Shown: positions 46,201-58,410 of the stretch, one piece after another
Layout of the letters: every line of letters begins with the position of its first letter
Position numbering within the stretch: the first letter of the stretch is position 1
From: Nyssa sinensis
Lineage: Eukaryota; Streptophyta; Magnoliopsida; Cornales; Nyssaceae
Assembly (NCBI GenBank): GCA_008638375.1
Contig: CM018052.1
Span: forward strand, 30,527,239-30,591,238
Direction of reading: 5' to 3'
Length of the DNA: 64,000 nucleotides
Position numbers and translations under genes: made by a program
Notes under the pieces: generated by a model
Database searches by the model: none
What the model saw: only the letters and a program-made list of their open reading frames with translations
What the model was told of the DNA's origin: nothing

Positions 46201-47122
46201 AATAAAATCGCAATAATTCAATCACCACGAGTATCCTTAATATTTCTTTTATTATAGTTTATTCGTGTTAAGTTTCTTAAAAAAATATTAAATTTTTGTT
46301 TATATTTTCAAAAACAGTTTTTTAATTTCAAACGTGAGATACGCATTTTAAAATAGATTTTTTTTAATTTTTAAAAATTTAGATTATCATTTCTAAATGC
46401 ATTTTCACAATTTTTAAAAAATTAATTACAAAATTTTGAAATATATTTAAGAAATTTTTTCAAAAAATTGTATCTAAATTACTATCCAAACGAATCCTTT
46501 TTCATGTTTGATTTTTTTTTTCGGACTTGAAATTTATTTTGATGAGTTGACATCAATTATTTTTAATATATAACATTTACCGTTTTATTATTTATCATGA
46601 GTTTAAGGAAGCAAAACATGACAAATGATTTGAATTTGTTCTCTTGAGAAATAGAAGACAGGATTTGAATAGAACACGTCGTCGTCAAATAGAAGACAGG
46701 ATTTGAATAGAACACGTCGTCGTCTCGGTCTTTCTATAACTTCATCACCGTTTGTCTTCTTTTTTACAGTCGTTCATCACTAATTGTATTAGTGTAGATG
46801 TAAAATCCCCAATCCCATCCTATGTGGAGTTCGGGAATGCTACCCACAAGATAGTCATAATATTCATCAAATTCCTAGCTTATGTTATTTAACGACAACC
46901 AAACTTGTGGAATCATTTCAAAGCAAATCAATGTTTAGATATCTTTACAGTCCAAACACAATGATTCACACCGGCTACAAATTTCTCTCCAATCCACATT
47001 CCATACATACCAAAATTCACACTTGACTCTTTATTATTGTAATTGACTTGCATTGCCTGAGGTTGTGTTTATCTAACTGCACACTTAAAAACATGTTAAT
47101 AATTTGTTGTAAGCTCGACAAA
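43238..47122 (+). repeat. Right copy of the direct duplication, non-coding part
   Basis: It matches 1-661, 8461-8512 and 16197-18485 in the same order and orientation, without the Copia and LINE insertions. Differences include loss of about 280 bp at 44095 around the LINE site and extra DNA at about 44650-45240. That extra DNA includes a second copy of the CTGCCTGTACGAAACTTTGA block. There is also a tandem repeat of a 38-bp unit (AAATAGAAGACAGGATTTGA...) at about 46651-46725. No coding domain is seen. Confidence 0.83.
46292..46505. repeat. Possible MITE-like insert present only in the right copy
   Basis: Relative to 17850-17900 the right copy has about 210 extra AT-rich bases, beginning near TTTATATTTTCAAAAACAG and ending ATCCAAACGAATCC. 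A related fragment occurs at 16760-16815. The AAACG-type ends resemble hAT-like MITEs, but clear terminal inverted repeats and a target duplication were not established. Confidence 0.35.
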
Positions 47123-49799
47123 TGTAACACTCCGAACCGATTATTGAAATTTAAGTCACTAATTTAAATATTAGAGATTTTAAGAAGCAAAATAATAATT
47201 AAGAAAATTGGGCCAAAAAAAATAAAAGTTATAAAAATAATAAGATTTCGATTATGAAATCGACGCGTGAAGTAAGTAAAAAATACAAGTACGTAGATGA
47301 AGAAATAAAAATAATGCAAAAAAGAAAAATAAGATAAACTACGAAAATGCCAAATAAGACATAAGAAGGAAAAAGATGGAAAATAAGGCCACAAGTATTG
47401 GCCAAAAGACTTGAACCCAAAACCAAAAAAGGAGGAAGAAACCTATGCCAAAAGATTTAGCCAGTTAGGTTACAAGCACTTTAATGTTATATATCTCACA
47501 AGATATATATATATATATATATATATATGCTATATAAAATCCCATTCCACCACCCCACACACCCAATCAGAATTCATGCAACACCTCACCCCAACTAAAT
47601 ATATATAAATATATATATATATATATATGTATATGTGACATGCATGAGACAGAACACCCAAGTGTGTGTGTGCCGCTAGAGAGAGAGAGAGAAAGAGTGA
47701 GAGAAGAAAAAGAAAAAGAATAAGAAAGGGGGAGAAGGGAAACTTGAGGCAGACTCCAAAAGGCTCGGGAAGCTTAGAACTGAGCCAAGAAAGAGGAAAG
47801 CCTCATTGTAGAAGGTGAAACACCCACACTGATTTTCTCTTTCTTGAAAAAGATTATTGTTTACATGTTGATTAATGAAGATAAAGTGCGTGTATGGCCT
47901 CTGTTAGCGTCATCCCATAGTGTGGGAATGAAAAAGGAGACCTAAGAGGCCTGAGACACCCAAAACAGCCACCCAAAACCGCCATTGATGACCACCAAAA
48001 AAGCGGGTCTGAAACAAATGGTAAGAAACCGGTTTTTACTACTTGGGTCTTGATCCAAAGGCCACAAGGATTCCGAAGCAACAAAAATAACTCTAAATGG
48101 ACCTAAAATAAGGAAGATAAACTGAGTTATAGGTCACAATTTTAAAATCAACTTTCATGAATCGAGTACTAAGCTTGATTTCTAGAACGTGGTTTTGAAG
48201 CCACTGAAATGAGGATCACGATAAGCTAAGAACCATGGATTTTCATGAAGTATTGGGCTTGAACAAACCCACTATTCAAAAACAACCATGAAACTCTAAT
48301 GGAGCTTTTAAGTTCAATTCGATGCCTCAAACCAACGCAAAAGCCCTTCTAGGTGTTCCAGAAACTCATAGGAACTGAAAGCAGAAGAAATGGCCCACAC
48401 AAAAGTCACAAAATAGGATTTTAAAAATCGTGCAACTAGGGCAACAGTAAAGGAGGAGATGGGAAGAAGATGAACAGTAGTGCGGGTTGGGCTACGGGTT
48501 GGTTCAGGTTCGGGTCAGAACTTGCCCAGGCACACACACAAGGTAAATGGGACAACATCGTTTAGGCTCATAGGCTTTTAAATTAAGACAATATAAGTCT
48601 GTTTGGCTACAAGGTTAAAAGTCTGATTGATAACCCCACGTAGAATAGGGATATCATATCCCTAGAATTACGCCTTGTCCACTGTTTGGCAATCAAAAAA
48701 TCAGAAAAATAAGATGAGTTGCAGCTCCCTAGTTTCGAACACTTGACCTTGTGTATGTGTGAAACTTAAACCCAAGCACATGGCCACTATGCTAGCTTCA
48801 CACATATGAACATTATTAACTGAATATATATATATATATTATAAAATAAAATAAAATAATTTAATTATAGTAAAATGTCCCGATACCTAAATAAAATAAA
48901 AGGATAGTGTAAACTAACATTTTTTAACATTTCAGACTAAAAGGCGGAGTCCAAATTGTGAAATTAAGTCCCAAAAATTAAGACACATAAAATATAAAAA
49001 TTATCATTTTACCCCTAATGATGACCGAAGCTAATTAAATATAAAAAGTAGTCTATCTTTACCATTTTGGACGTTCCAAACTCAATGGTGAGGTTCGTTA
49101 AGCCTAAATAAATTTTAAAAAAATATGGAACAACAAATGAAGTAATACCCATTACATCCCAAGCATTTACTTAGCTATAAAATGAATTAAAAAAAAAAAG
49201 ATGGGACCTAACTTAAAGTCTAAGGCTATTAGACCAACGAATAAATTTCGTTAAGAAAAATTTAGTTACAAAAAATAATAAGTGGCCAATAGTAATGCAT
49301 TAGTTCTGTTCTAATGCGTAGTTATGTGCATTTGACTTATGATCTAGGAACTAAAGACAAAGGATAGGAGATTAAGGAAACGAACTAAAAACTTGAGGTG
49401 AGTAATCTTGCATGTTGAATCAGTGATATTTTATCTTTTATCTGACAAATGCTAAATTTGTTTTGGTAAATAATGCCGTACCCTAGATCAATGATGTTTA
49501 TCTCCTATTGAAAAATGCCTAAGTGTTTTATCTCATATTTGAAAAATTTATAAGTGTTTTATATCATGTTCAAATGTCTGTCCTATAAAATTCTATATCT
49601 GCTCAAATATCTATCTGCATTTTGTGAAATATTCAAGAACTATGATCTTCATGTCTAGATTTTGAAATGGCATTCATATGTACTGATTTGAAAAATGTTT
49701 GTAAACCATAACACCCTTTCAATGAGAAATAAATGATTTGTATAAACCAATTTTGACTACGCAACCTGAATCATACTTGTTTTGATCCGATCATGTGTC

Positions 49800-50170
49800 T
49801 ATGTGAAACCTACCCATGTGGCGCTCTGATTCTTGTAATGAGACCTACCCATATGGTGCTCTAACTCAATGTGTAATTCGATTCTCATGTCTGTTCGAGG
49901 CCTACCCATGTAGCGCTCCGACTCTTGATGAGACTTACCCACATGGTACTCTAACTTGATTCTTGTGTCAGTCCGAGGCCTACCATGTGGCACTCCGACT
50001 CTTGATGAGACTTACCCATAAGGCGCTCTGACTCAATTCTTGTGTTTACATGAGGTTTACCCATGTGGCGCTCCGACTCTTGATGAGACTTACCCACATA
50101 GCGCTCTGACTCGTAGTGGAATCCATTCATGAGACTTAAACTTACTCATGTAGTGCTCCGACTCAATATG
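49800..50170 (+). repeat. Tandem array in the long LTR (right copy)
   Basis: This is the counterpart of 22365-22690, with half-units GAGACTTACCCACATRG and GAGGCCTACCCATGTG ending GCGCTCYGACTC. It is longer than the left copy and ends with a divergent unit near 50130. Confidence 0.85.
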
Positions 50171-52276
50171 TGAATCTTCGATGTGTGTAATATGTGTCTG
50201 TCATCTGTCTCGTGATATCCGTTATTTGAAATCAGATTTTAGAAACACTCTCTCGTGTGTATTTGTCATTTGTTATTATGTTATCCGTTCCGTAATTAAT
50301 TATCTAAACCATGTTTTAAGAAATGCATATGTTATTATACATTTTGTGAATAACTCTACATTATTTGCCTTGTGACTTGATATTCGAACTGTGTTATTAA
50401 ATATAATGAGTTTTAGAAATGTTTCTGTTATATCTGCTTGAACCTTCAGTATGTTTTATACGTGATCCATTTTGAAAGCATGTTTTAAGATATTCTTCTG
50501 TATATGTCACGACCCGAAATTCAACCTATGCGGATCTCGTATCACGGGACCGACCTAATGGCCGTCCCTACTTTTTTCTTTCTTTGTCTCAATGACAATA
50601 ACATATAATGTAAAACTTAACAATAAATTAGTAGAAGTCTTAATATAAAACATTGTTTGATAACGGTAAATGTAAACTGACATAAAACTTAACATAATAC
50701 CACTCTTAGGTGGTGAATACATGAGAGAGACTACATCACTTCTAACATTTTTCTCAAACTATCCCTCTATGCTGTAGGACTCTCTATGATCTTGGACTCC
50801 TAATGTGGTCCTACAGTATCCTTACCTGAACATATAGTAATGGGGTGAGCTAAACGAAGCTCAATAAGTAAAATCTTATCTCTGACATGTGTTAGGGTTA
50901 ACATAGAAAGAAAATAAGCTCATAGAGTGAACATGATAGCCAATCATGAAATCAGTTGCAGTGATGGTCAATAACGGTAATATGCCACAATGGCCAATGA
51001 ATAGTAAGTCATAATAATCAAGCATGAGTAATGGTATAACATGAACATGGAAAAGCTCAATAAACATCAGTCAACATAAGACTACTGCCACAATAAATCG
51101 GTCACAATCGAGTACAATCAATGAATGAACTGTCAACACAGAATTATTCATAGGGAAGGGCAACATCTTATGAATCCAATAAACATAAACATATCAATCA
51201 TAAGTGATGCATTTACTCTAGTTGGCAGACCCTTGATCTTTTGGGGCTCAACATATCCCTTTAACCTCAATAGGTAAAAATGTCATCATTGTCATATGTC
51301 CATTCACGGACTCGACCAGTAGATCCTATCAAATCGACCCATAGGTCTTTTCAATCGACCCGTAGGTCCTACCAACTCAGAAAGTATCGGATGGATATTA
51401 TGACAGAGCACAAATCTGGCATTCATAATAAATCATGATTTTATTGTGATTCCATAAGAAGTGCATAAAGAATGGAATATCATGCAATGGACATATAACA
51501 GTAGGCCTTTCAAGGCACAATATAACAAAATATTTAATGATATAGCAATTAATCAACATCCACAAGATAAGACAACATCAATTGTGGAACAATAACAGTT
51601 GGTAAGTACAAGAGTACAAAATTAGTAATAGAATGAATGTGGCTTGAAAAATCACATGTAAAAGATAGGGGTTTACTTACCTTTTATCCGTGTGATCTAC
51701 CTCAATAGTCCGTAACTTTTCCTTTTTCCTTTAAGTTCCCTATCATTTAGTAAACATGTCTCAGTTCTAATGCTATTCAACAAATTTTATACTTTATTAC
51801 TATAAGTATCTATTTTATTAATTTAGACTCTACCATTAAGTCCGGAATGTCGAAGAAAGTCAGTTTAGGCTTCACGGTTTCCAATTTGGACCTCTATACT
51901 GAAAAGGGTAAAATGGTCATTTTGCACTTTTTCATGTCTCTATTTTTCAGAACCTATTTTCATAGATCGAACTTCATATTTGAGTCCAAAAGGTTTGAGA
52001 TAATAAAAATTCTCTATTTACTTAGTTCAATCGTAGTTCGTTTGACTTACATTTGACTCAAGGGCATTTTGGTCATTTTGGCATTTCTACAGGTATTTTA
52101 TTTTTCAGGACTCCGTCTCATATAAAGGACCTTACCATTAGGTCCAAAATAGTAAATTTACACTATTCTCATGACTCAATCGGACATCGGGAACTAATTA
52201 AATTAATTAATTTAAGTAATGAATTATATAGTATACATATATATATCCTTTGACTATTTGACCACACGTGCCCTTG

Positions 52277-52340
52277 TGGCATGGTGGTGGGTTGCCTTGC
52301 CATAAGTGCTTCATGTCCATAAGCACTGGGGTTCGATTCC
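52277..52340 (+). other. tRNA-like A and B box pair in the nested long LTR
   Basis: TGGCATGGTGG (52277-52287) resembles a Pol III A box and GGTTCGATTCC (52330-52340) matches the B box consensus, 42 bases apart. The surrounding bases do not fold into a clear tRNA with acceptor stem, so it is not called a tRNA gene. Equivalent pairs lie antisense in the related LTRs near 20088-20148 and 48734-48794. Confidence 0.6.
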
Positions 52341-53162
52341 CCCTACAACACCTTCCCACCCTTTTTTTAAATAAAACAAAAGCCCCTCAGCCTTTCGACA
52401 ATAACGAGTCATCACTGGGCCTGGGCAGGTTCTGACCCGACCCGGTCCATCCAACCCGATAGTCCCCTCCCTTCTTCCTCGACTTTTCGGCCACCCACAA
52501 GCAGTTTCCGGTCACCTGCTCCGGGGCCGGTGACCGGACTGCATTACATGCCAAAAAAAAAATTCATTTTTTTCACGGTTTTAAATCCATTGTTCATTTC
52601 TAAACACCCTAAAACACAATTTGGGACCATTCTATAGAATTTTAAGCCTTTAAAACACTTTCAAATTTTAATTTTTCTAAAAATCCACTTTTCAATAAAT
52701 CCATTTTTCTCCCTTATTTCTTCACCGTTTTACTCACAGTTTCTTCCTACATGTTTCATTTTTCTCATCGAATCTAACTATACAAATATTTCTAAACTTC
52801 ATGAAAGTTTATAAAAAATATCAGAATAAATTACAGAGAATCAGTTTTTGAGGCTTACCTTCTTCAACTGTTCCTCTCCTCTCCTTTTCTCCCTAAATTC
52901 CTATTTTTCTCCCTGGATTAAGGTTTACACAATTAAAACAAGGCTTATGCAAGTTAAACACGAAAACCCAAAATTTCAATTCACTGTAAACCAAAATTTG
53001 AAACTTATTTCACGGCTACTTCCTTTCCTCTCCTTTTCTCCTTTTTCTTCCTCTTCTCCTTCTCTCCTCCTAGTTCTCTTCTGCACCCTGAACCCTCCTC
53101 AGTTTTCTTCTATTTTTTTTTCTTTCACGCATGCAAGCATGCTGGGTTTATATCATAACCGC

Positions 53163-53169
<7 letters not shown>

Positions 53170-53225
<56 letters not shown>
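53170..53225 (+). repeat. (CT)n microsatellite
   Basis: About 28 uninterrupted CT units lie in the nested long LTR, on the strand opposite its transcription, so the element's own RNA would carry (GA)n. The related LTRs have GA/AAG-rich stretches at the same relative place. Confidence 0.95.
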
Positions 53226-53230
<5 letters not shown>

Positions 53231-53324
53231 GACCTTTCCTCTTTCAGCTTCCGTAACCCCTACTCCCCTCCCTTAGTGTGGAGGTTACAAATATACATCT
53301 ATATATATACATATACAGCCTACC

Positions 53325-53357
53325 ATATATATATATATATATATATATGAAAAATAG

Positions 53358-53388
<31 letters not shown>

Positions 53389-53450
53389 CTTACTGATATG
53401 TATATATATACACCTATATTTATACATATATATATATATATATATCTATT

Positions 53451-53488
<38 letters not shown>
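53325..53488. repeat. AT-rich palindrome
   Basis: (TA)n plus GAAAAATAGATATATA on the left is mirrored by TATATATCTATTTTTC plus (TA)n on the right, around a centre near 53385-53426. The arms are about 50-60 bases long. Both flanking (TA)n tracts are long enough for slippage. Confidence 0.8.
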
Positions 53489-53490
<2 letters not shown>

Positions 53491-54226
53491 TGATTTCTAT
53501 TTTTGTTTTTGTTTTCTTTTCTTTTATTTTTTTTCGATATTCATTCTTGACTTGCTCGAGCATCGCTCGGGCATCATCCATACATTCAAAACTATTGAGA
53601 TTCCAAAACCGTTTGTTTTATTCGATATCGTAACATAAAGTCCTATCGGCTCAGGTTTACATGGCTCGCTCGGTTATAATTTGGGTCGGGGTATTACAAT
53701 ATATGTTATCTGTTTGAAGAAACTTGGTGCCCATGGTATTTTGTACAAAACTCTGTCTTTGCAAAACCTGTGACAGGATGCAAGAATTACTCACGAGCTT
53801 AGTGAAACTCATATGAATTTATCCAAAATATTTCAGGTAATTGAATTAGCAAGGAGGTAACAAGTCCATGCAAAATAGCTGAGAGCGTGAATGCAATAAA
53901 TCTTGTGTACTAGGATCTGGGTTGGATGTGATATAGAATCTTTTGGGTAATCATATGATGTATTTTTGGGACTGGTGACAACCTAGACTTTTGGGAATTA
54001 TCATTTTGTACTTTTTTGGATACATAAATGATATGTATATAAATATTGACGAATCATGATGATGATAGTGATCACGATGATCTTACCTTGAGTATCATTT
54101 ATAAATTATTAGTGTTGAATTGGCTATTAGATGAGTTGCATATGTATAGCTTCTGCATTTAATATCAAAAAAAATATTATCACTCTTATGCAATTCATTT
54201 GATTTTGTATGGCCTATCTGAGTGAC

Positions 54227-55770
54227 TGATGAGAGCATAATATTTCATATTTTTAATTCCTTTATATTTAGTTTTGTAGTATATTTTCTATTGAAGTGAA
54301 CTAATTAATTCATTTATTGAATTAGAAAAATATTGATGGTAAAAGAATAATTTTGTGTAATTTTTAGTTTTTGGACATATTCAACCTATGGAGTTTCACT
54401 TGAGATTTTGATGGTGTTAGAGTTCGAAAATGAGGAAGTGGTCTTCATGAAGTTTGTAGAGGACGTCTTGGGATTTTCAAAAAGGTCTGGTTTGCAAAAA
54501 TCCGAGTTCGTTTGGGCCTCCAAACATTGTGTCGAAATTAGGCCTGGGAAGCTGTCCCGCGCAGTGGAATCCTGTCCGACCAGCCAACTTCAACGGGCCA
54601 TAACTTGAGTTTTCGAAGTCCAAATCGGGTGATTCAAAATTCTAAAATTATCTACACATCCAGATCTACAATTTTCATGAAGAGCCCAAGTCAAGATTCA
54701 GTCGTTTTGAAGTATAAAAATAGCTTTCAAGACTCAGCTCAATGAAAGTGTGATTGAACTAAAGTTTAAGTGTGGGGCCCAGGTTGGAAACAAGGAAACC
54801 CTAGTGTATAAGGAGTTGGTGGCAGCTGATTCAAGAAAAGAAAAGAGAGAAGGCGGCGCTTAGAAAATACTGAAGGAAGCCAGGGAGCGGTGCGGCGCGC
54901 ACAGGACAAATAATTGATTAGTTTTCTTATTTCAAGTATGTCAGGCTAGATTTTTTTAATTCAGTTCTAGGGGATTTCGAACCCTCATTACAGTTTAATG
55001 GTTGAATCAATACAGTAACGTTATTTCTCCCTTTTTATGAATCTGTTCATGATAATCTATTTTAATTGTTTATTGATATTTGATTTGATTGATTTAATTA
55101 AGGCCTGTTAGATTGATCAGATTATTATCAATTGCTAGATTCAGGAGGTATATTACGTAATTGATATGGTTCCTAATCAATTGTGGCAAATAGTGATAGA
55201 TGATTGTGGTCAAGCTTTTGTTTATTGCTATGATTATCATGTCCTAAGTTAAACAGTCCGAGCTTGTGTGATTGTTGCTTAGAATAATCTAATTTCCTAG
55301 ATATTAATGCTGCCATTATATTAAATTTAGAGAGCTTATTCTAAATTGTGTAATGGTTAGAATCTAATGGAGAGCTTGTTTCATTAGTGAGGAATTAAGG
55401 AAAATTTCGGGTAGCAGAGCTTGTTGTTACCTAGGATTATTAGATTCATTGAAGGGTAGAATAATGTTATAATTGATTGATTGTTCCATTGACTGTGAGG
55501 GTGAGATTGAACCGAAGAACTGAAGTTTTAAATTCATTGATTTTTGTTATTAATTTAATTTTCATTCGTAATTAGTTTAATCAAAATTCCAACCCCGCCT
55601 TTTATTGTTTTGTTATTAATTGGATTTTAGTTTAGATTTAATCAGAATAAATAAAATAAATAAATTGCAGACACTCTCTGTAGGATCGACCCTTACTCAG
55701 CTAGCTACTGTGTTTATTGTGTTAAGAAGTAAGGTTAATTTATTTTTGGAGTGTTAACGACGCGCTACCA
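54227..55770 (+). repeat. 5' LTR of the Athila-like element
   Basis: It is almost identical to 59607-61150 and equal in length. It contains a short frame at 54408-54608 that is repeated in the 3' LTR (59788-59988) and is not a gene. Near the 3' end it has the Athila-family segment CTCTCTGTAGGATCGACCC. Confidence 0.95.
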
Positions 55771-55775
55771 AAATT

Positions 55776-55793
55776 TGGCGCCGTTGCCGGGGA
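55776..55793 (+). promoter_or_regulatory. tRNA-Asp-type primer-binding site
   Basis: TGGCGCCGTTGCCGGGGA lies five bases after the 5' LTR and is complementary to the 3' end of plant tRNA-Asp, the standard primer of Athila elements. Confidence 0.92.
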
Positions 55794-56037
55794 GTGTTTC
55801 CTGTCAATTTTTTTTTTTATATTATTCTGGCTGATTTTTTTATTATTTATTTATTTATTTTTAATTCATTGCTTTTAGGTCAATTTGTGTTTTAATTTTT
55901 GTTTATCAAATTCTAATTTATTTTTTTTTTCTATAGGTTCGGTGGAATTTTCTAGGTGGCACTATTCATTTAGAATTTGCGATTTATTGTTTAGTTAATT
56001 ATTTTTATTTATTTTTTTTTTCTTCTCTAATTTATTT

Positions 56038-57879
56038 TTGCTTATTTTTTCTTTATTTTCTATTTCTTTTTGGTTTATAACTCGATCTTCTCAATCTGAA
56101 GAATTAAGATTTGATCCAGAAATTGAGAAAACTGCACGAAGGTTGAGAAAAGAGACTCGGCAAGCTCGAATTGCAACCACAAATTCTGAAAAAGCTATTG
56201 TTGCATCACCTGGCTTGAACATAGCACTTGAATTATTTTCTAACAGTTCATACAGTGATTCAGAAGAGGAAGATATGGTTGCTCCCAATAACAATAGGGC
56301 TGCTAGGACTTTGAGGGAGTTGGCTACTCCTAATCTAAATCAACAACCATTGTGTATTGAGTATCCTAATTTAACTGCTGCTTTTGAATTGAAATCCGAA
56401 CTAATTCATCTTTTGCCTACCTTTCGTGGTCTTACAGGTGAAGATCCATACAAGCATCTGAAGGAATTTCATGTGGTGTGTTCTAGCATGAAGCCTCAAG
56501 GAATAGCAGAGGAACAGATAAAACTTAGAGCTTTTCCGTTCTCATTGGCAGACTTGGCAAAGGATTGGCTATATTACCTTCCTTCTGGATCGATTCAGAC
56601 ATGGAATGAGATGAAGAGGCTATTTTTGGAGAAATATTTTCCTGCTTCTAGGGCTGCTAATATAAGGAAGGAGATATGTAGCATCAGACAATATAATGGA
56701 GAATCTCTTTACGAGTATTGGGAGAGGTACAAGAAGTTATGTTCAAGCTGCCCACCACACCAAATTGATGATCAGCATTTAATTCAATATTTTTATGAGG
56801 GACTATTGCCGATGGATAGAAGTATGATAGATGCTGCTAGTGGAGGAGCATTAGTTGATAAGACCCCAGATGCTGCTAGGAATTTGATTTCAAACATGGC
56901 AGCCAATTCACAGCAGTATGGAACCAGAATGGAGCACGCACCTAAAAAGGTGAATGAGGTAAGTACTTCTAACATTGAACGTCAAATTTATGATTTAACT
57001 GCTTTGGTTCGTCAAATGGCTGTAGGGAACATGCAAGCAGAAAAAGTGTGTGGAATTTGTTCGCTGTCAGGACATAATTCAGATGGGTGTCCAACATTGC
57101 AAGAAGATGAAATTGTTCAGCAAGCGAATGCAATAGGGAATTTCCCAGGACAACCCCAGCACCGATATGATCCATACTCTAATACTTACAATCCAGGATG
57201 GAGAGATCATCCCAATTTGAGCTATGGAGGAAATAGGCAACCAATGCAGAATGCTTTTTCAAATAACCAGCCCGGTTTTCAACAGGTTCAACAGCAGTAT
57301 CCACCCAAACAAGCAGTTCCTTCCAATTCTGGAACATCTCTTGAGGATATGTTTAAAGCTTTCATGACCTATACACAGCAATTCCAACAAGAGACAAGGA
57401 CTTCCATACAAAATTTGGAGAATCAGGTAAGTCAACTTGCTACCACAGTTGGTCAATTGGATTCTCAAGGCTCAGGTAAGTTACCTTCCCAAACTATTAT
57501 TAATCTAAGAGAGAATGCAAGTGCTATAACATTGAGGAGTGGCAAACAATTGGAAGTACCAAAATCTACTGCTGTAGTTGTTGAGGAGGAGGAGATTGAG
57601 AAGGAGGCAGAAATATCTAAGGTAATTCCTAATCCTTCTATTCAAGTTAAGACTAACCCCCTACCTTTTCCATACAGGTGTGCAAGGTCTAAGAAAGAGG
57701 AGCAAGAGAAAGAAATTTTAGAGACATTCCGCAAGGTAGAGGTAAATATCCCTTTACTAGATGCAATTAAGCAAGTGCCAAGGTATGCAAAGTTTTTGAA
57801 AGAATTATGCACTAACAAGCGGAAATTAAGAGATGATGAGAAGGTAAGTGTGGGGGAGAATGTGTCAGCAGTCCTTTAA
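56038..57879 (+). pseudogene. Athila-like gag
   Basis: The open frame spans 613 codons; a likelier start is ATG 56275 (MVAPNNNR). The retrotransposon gag domain shows FRGLTGEDPYKHLKEFHVVC, PFSLADLAKDWLYYLPSGSI and EKYFPASRAANIRKEICSIR. A cysteine/histidine knuckle-like segment CGICSLSGHNSDGCP and a glutamine/asparagine-rich region follow, and the C-terminal part contains ITLRSGKQLE, a hallmark of Athila gag-pol. TAA at 57877 interrupts the frame. The protease continues in phase, so one changed codon separates them. Gag itself may still be made and usable. Confidence 0.88.
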
Positions 57880-58410
57880 AGAAAGCTTCCCCCTAAGTGT
57901 AAAGATCCAGGTATGTTCAGCATTCCATGTAGAATAGGTAATACTAGATTTGAAAGAGCCATGTTAGATTTAGGAGCTTCTATTAATGTCATGCCACGAT
58001 CTATTTATGCTTTTTTAAATCTAGGTTCTTTGAAAAAAACTGGTGTTATTATACAGTTGGCAGATCGTACTAATGCTTACCCTGAAGGGGTGATTGAGGA
58101 TGTGTTAGTGCAGGTGAATGAATTAATATTTCCTGCGGATTTTTACATTGTGGATATGGATGATGATACATCTCCTAATCCTTCACATATTTTATTAGGG
58201 AGACCATTCTTGAAAACAGCTAGAACAATGATTGATGTGCATAATGGTACCTTGACCATGGAATTTGATGGTGAAAAGATTCAATTTAACATTTATGATG
58301 CCATGAGGTACCCTAGTGATATTGATCATGTTTTTGCTGTTGATGTTATTAACCCTTTAGTGCAGGAAGTTTTTGACCCAACAAGTAAGGAGAATTTGGA
58401 AGTAGGTTGA
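57880..58410 (+). pseudogene. Athila-like aspartic protease
   Basis: In the gag frame after the TAA, KLPPKCKDPGMFSIPC leads into AMLDLGASINVMPRSIY, whose DLG is the Athila form of the DTG catalytic triplet, and HILLGRPFLKTARTMIDV. The frame ends at TGA 58408 soon after PSDIDHVF. Full Athila elements would continue into reverse transcriptase here; this one does not. Confidence 0.88.

Larger units (their letters stand above)
50505..53698 (-). mobile_element. Solo long LTR in reverse orientation, nested
   Basis: TGTCACGACCCGAAATTC at the left and GTCGGGGTATTACA at the right are the reverse of the ends of the other long LTRs. GTATA (50500-50504) and ATATA (53699-53703) flank it, a 5-bp duplication with one mismatch. 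It is 3.2 kb, has no coding domain, and includes a tRNA-like segment (52277-52340), a (CT)n tract and a TA-rich palindrome. Confidence 0.75.

Noticed and set aside
52262..52360. Possible tRNA gene
   Set aside because: A and B boxes are present, but I could not form a matching acceptor stem or a convincing anticodon arm; kept as a tRNA-like segment only.
53244..53493. Two tyrosine/isoleucine-rich frames on opposite strands
   Set aside because: They are translations of (TA)n repeats.
54408..54608. 66-codon frame repeated at 59788-59988
   Set aside because: It sits in both LTRs of the Athila-like element and is present twice only because LTRs are copies; no recognisable domain.
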